From: an archaeon
Lineage (GTDB): Archaea; Nanobdellota; Nanobdellia; SCGC-AAA011-G17; PNOQ01
Length of the DNA stretch: 22,602 nucleotides
NCBI GenBank assembly: GCA_021107835.1
Contig: JAIOSD010000056.1
Location: 1-22,602, forward strand
Direction: 5' to 3'
The notes under the pieces were generated by a model. That model had not been told where the DNA came from. It saw only the letters and a program-made list of their open reading frames with translations, and searched no databases. Below are positions 20,379 to 22,602 of this stretch, in pieces (position 1 is the first letter of the stretch; every line of letters starts with the position of its first letter). Made by a program: the position numbers and the translations under genes.

Positions 20379-22602
20379 TTAGAAACCACCGGTAGGTTCT
20401 TCATAAGGTCTAACCTCCGGTCTAACATTTAATGGCTTCGGTAGTTTTGGACACTCACAAAGCCCTAAAGATTTTAATTCAGGATCTAAACAAACTTCAG
20501 AACAAATAGCTTCTCTATTTTGCATAACTTGTTCTTCACTAGCACAACCATTCAAATCAACAGATTTTCCAAGATTTCTGGAAAAAAGTACAATATCCCC
20601 AACCACATTAAAAATCCCATCTTCCCAAAAATCTGCCTCTTCAATATACTCTTCATAGTCCGGATGCCCATGATAAACAGCAGAAAATATAATTATATCA
20701 CTAATATCTACCCGCCCATCATGTGTTAAATCACCCATAATCTCGCAATCTAAAACTAACGAAGGATTACTTGCCAAACAATAAACATAATAACTAATCA
20801 AACCTTCTTTAGAAGTATCAACCCCATTTGATTTCAAATAATTTTTATAGATTCTTCTTCCTAAAGGATCATATCTAAACATCAACTTACTCCCATCCAC
20901 CATATCAATCTGAGTAATCAGATTGTTAATATCATATTCATAACTAACAATCTCCCCACCACAATCTTTTTCCACCATATTTCCAACATCATCATAAGTA
21001 TAAGAACACCCATCTGCACTGTCTAATTGATCATTAGAACCATAAGAATAATCCATAACCGTATTAATAATATCTCCACCACCACTCACAAGCCTACTTA
21101 ATCTATTTCCAACTGCATCATAACCATAATTAATGCTATTCAAACTAAAACCAACCTCAACTTCATCATAATATCCATAATCAGAAACATCATCCAACCT
21201 ATATAGTTTATCATAAGTAAAATCAACTCCCCCACCAAACAAATCACTAATACTTAACAAATTACCAACATCATCATAGTTTGTATATTCCTCTCCAAAG
21301 ATAAGATCCTCTTCATTATCTTTTACTTCGATATTACTTATCCAATTTCTTTCATTATATGAAAAATCTTGTAAGGAATTGTCTGGATAGTTAATAAAAT
21401 CAATCATGCCAGTAGGTTCATACTCAAACTCAAAATCCTGAGGAACCCCATTAATAGTTACACTTTCTAATTGATTTAGTCTATTATAACCATATTCTAC
21501 GATTTCATTATTTGAAAATTTAATCCAAACCACATTTCCCGCATCATCATAATCATAATATGTAACAAACTCCAAGTTTCCATAAAGCCCTGCTTTTCCA
21601 AGGAATTCAGTAACTTCCTTAACATTTCCTTTAGAGTCATAAGAGTATTTCAAAGAACTTCTTAAATTATACTCCCCCTCATACTTTATAACCTCACATA
21701 AGAAACCAAAACTAGTTCCCCCTTCCCTACAAGAACCCCCATTATTCCTATATTCATCATAATAATTTTCAATTAAATCTACACTCAAAGAACTATCACA
21801 ATCATTTCCAATTGTAGAAACTTCACAAACTTTAATCCCCCTATATAAAGGATCATATTCAGTATACAATATCTTCCCATCGGCCCTGGTTACATATTCA
21901 ATGTTCCCAACATCATCGTATTCATAAAGGGAAAACCCATCATAATTAATATCATATTCTTTTATTAACTGTCCCAAATAGTTATAATTAAATTGATCAT
22001 CATCTCCATCTGGATTATGACTTCTACCATTAAAATCGACTGTATTTATTAATTTACCCATAGAATCATACTCAAAAGAAGAAGTGTCCCCAACAGAATT
22101 TTGCACTTGGACAACATTACCAAACATATCGGTCTTGGACAAAACACTATTACTCTCCCCATCTAAAATTGTGGTATAAGTATAAAATTCAGTCCCAGCT
22201 AAACAATCACTTGGAGACCATAAATAATCTTCTCCAAATGCTGTACTACAAACACCATCCTCTAAACAATAAAGTCCTGAAAATAACAAAGAACCACAAA
22301 CCCGATCTACACTACCTTCGGTAACCACACAAACTTCCCCTACTGAACAACCAGTGCCAAAAGGAAAAATTACCTCCCAAGCAGGGAATATTCCCCAATT
22401 ATCTGAATCAACACACATACAACCAATTGATAAACAAGGACTAGGGGTGCCTATAAAATCTCCTCCTCCCATCCCAAACCCATCATCATTACAATCTGGA
22501 TCATCAACATCACAAGGAGATGCAATATGTTGCTCCCCTGATACAAGTGTATGCACCACAAAAGATAACGTCCTCTCAACACCCCTCCCCACAAGAGGCA
22601 AC
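20379..22602 (-). CDS. YD-repeat (RHS) surface protein with C-terminal dockerin-like module, N-terminus outside window
   Basis: The frame is open to the window edge, so only the C-terminal 740 residues are seen. A Cys-rich segment (about 28-135) is followed by many YD repeats (about 145-600), such as SFEYDSMGKLINTVD, YLGQLIKEYD and YDAVGNRLSRL. The last is FRYDPLGRRIYKNY. The usual RHS core and its DPSG end motif are missing. Instead, at about 623-679 there are two EF-hand-like loops, GDLTHDGRVDISDII and ADFWEDGIFNVVGDIVLF, matching a type I dockerin (the second is degenerate). A Pro-rich tail ends the protein. YD repeats form shells on the cell surface; dockerins bind cohesins. No cohesin is seen here. 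Confidence 0.85.
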   Translation of the reverse strand, partial: LPLVGRGVERTLSFVVHTLVSGEQHIASPCDVDDPDCNDDGFGMGGGDFIGTPSPCLSIGCMCVDSDNWGIFPAWEVIFPFGTGCSVGEVCVVTEGSVDRVCGSLLFSGLYCLEDGVCSTAFGEDYLWSPSDCLAGTEFYTYTTILDGESNSVLSKTDMFGNVVQVQNSVGDTSSFEYDSMGKLINTVDFNGRSHNPDGDDDQFNYNYLGQLIKEYDINYDGFSLYEYDDVGNIEYVTRADGKILYTEYDPLYRGIKVCEVSTIGNDCDSSLSVDLIENYYDEYRNNGGSCREGGTSFGFLCEVIKYEGEYNLRSSLKYSYDSKGNVKEVTEFLGKAGLYGNLEFVTYYDYDDAGNVVWIKFSNNEIVEYGYNRLNQLESVTINGVPQDFEFEYEPTGMIDFINYPDNSLQDFSYNERNWISNIEVKDNEEDLIFGEEYTNYDDVGNLLSISDLFGGGVDFTYDKLYRLDDVSDYGYYDEVEVGFSLNSINYGYDAVGNRLSRLVSGGGDIINTVMDYSYGSNDQLDSADGCSYTYDDVGNMVEKDCGGEIVSYEYDINNLITQIDMVDGSKLMFRYDPLGRRIYKNYLKSNGVDTSKEGLISYYVYCLASNPSLVLDCEIMGDLTHDGRVDISDIIIFSAVYHGHPDYEEYIEEADFWEDGIFNVVGDIVLFSRNLGKSVDLNGCASEEQVMQNREAICSEVCLDPELKSLGLCECPKLPKPLNVRPEVRPYEEPTGGF
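20565..20735 (-). other. Dockerin-like Ca2+-binding module within the YD-repeat protein
   Basis: Residues 623-679 of the fragment hold two duplicated loops. The first (D-x-T-x-D-G-x-V-D-x-x-D) fits the dockerin calcium loop exactly. The second keeps D-x-W-x-D-G and a later Asn but shifts the last Asp by one. The two are separated by a short acidic linker. Confidence 0.65.

Overview
The window looks like a chromosome segment of a low-GC archaeon, most likely a DPANN lineage (Woesearchaeota/Pacearchaeota-like). This rests on archaeal ribosomal proteins (L18e, L21e, S3Ae), archaeal RNA polymerase subunits (RpoD, RpoF, RpoN), an archaeal DnaG, an RNase P protein (Rnp4), Pth2, an archaeal Elp3 and an archaeal-type SRP RNA. 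Many genes have a TATA box 25-30 bases before the ATG and so appear leaderless, genes are tightly packed, and several small proteins resemble nothing I can name. The lineage is an inference from content and style; no rRNA is present to confirm it.

Layout. 1-780: a small helical protein and a low-molecular-weight phosphatase-like protein. 925-1575: tRNA-Gln, a PQ-loop membrane protein and a stand-alone EF-Tu domain-2-like protein. 1600-3035: a structured leader, an unknown 111-residue protein, S15 and S3Ae. 3073-3145: tRNA-Thr. 3155-5213: an unusual AbrB-PhoU-periplasmic-binding-protein fusion, divergent from a small unknown gene, with a palindromic promoter between them. 5329-6830: unknown genes, including a tandem paralog pair. 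6839-8313: a structured RNA and long leader in front of dnaG. 8378-10797: a membrane-anchored Cys-rich protein, SRP RNA (minus strand) and elp3. 10855-12318: an orphan RHS core with its own signal peptide and a lysozyme-like C-terminal domain, plus a small downstream gene. 12392-13975: an HPF-like protein, pth2, an unknown gene, a promoter-driven structured ncRNA and rnp4. 13964-14535: a MazF toxin with its antitoxin and palindromic operator. 14570-14971: an HExxH metallopeptidase. 14996-18777 (minus): the conserved archaeal operon S13-S4-S11-RpoD-tRNA-Leu-L18e-L13-S9-RpoN. 18824-20009 (minus): L21e-RpoF-DUF655. 20061-20339: a second HPF-like small protein. 20379-22602: the C-terminal part of a large YD-repeat (RHS) surface protein that ends in a dockerin-like module and runs off the window.

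Most genes serve transcription and translation: ribosomal proteins, polymerase subunits, SRP RNA, tRNAs, tRNA modification, peptidyl-tRNA recycling, RNase P and possible ribosome hibernation. Among them sit accessory elements: a toxin-antitoxin pair, a split RHS system that may act on neighbouring cells, and a one-component sugar sensor with a LacI-like ligand domain but an AbrB DNA-binding end. The most interesting leads are the AbrB-PhoU-PBP fusion, the split RHS system, the two TATA-driven structured RNAs (6870-6941 and 13551-13645) and the tRNA-Leu whose cloverleaf reads as anticodon AAG.
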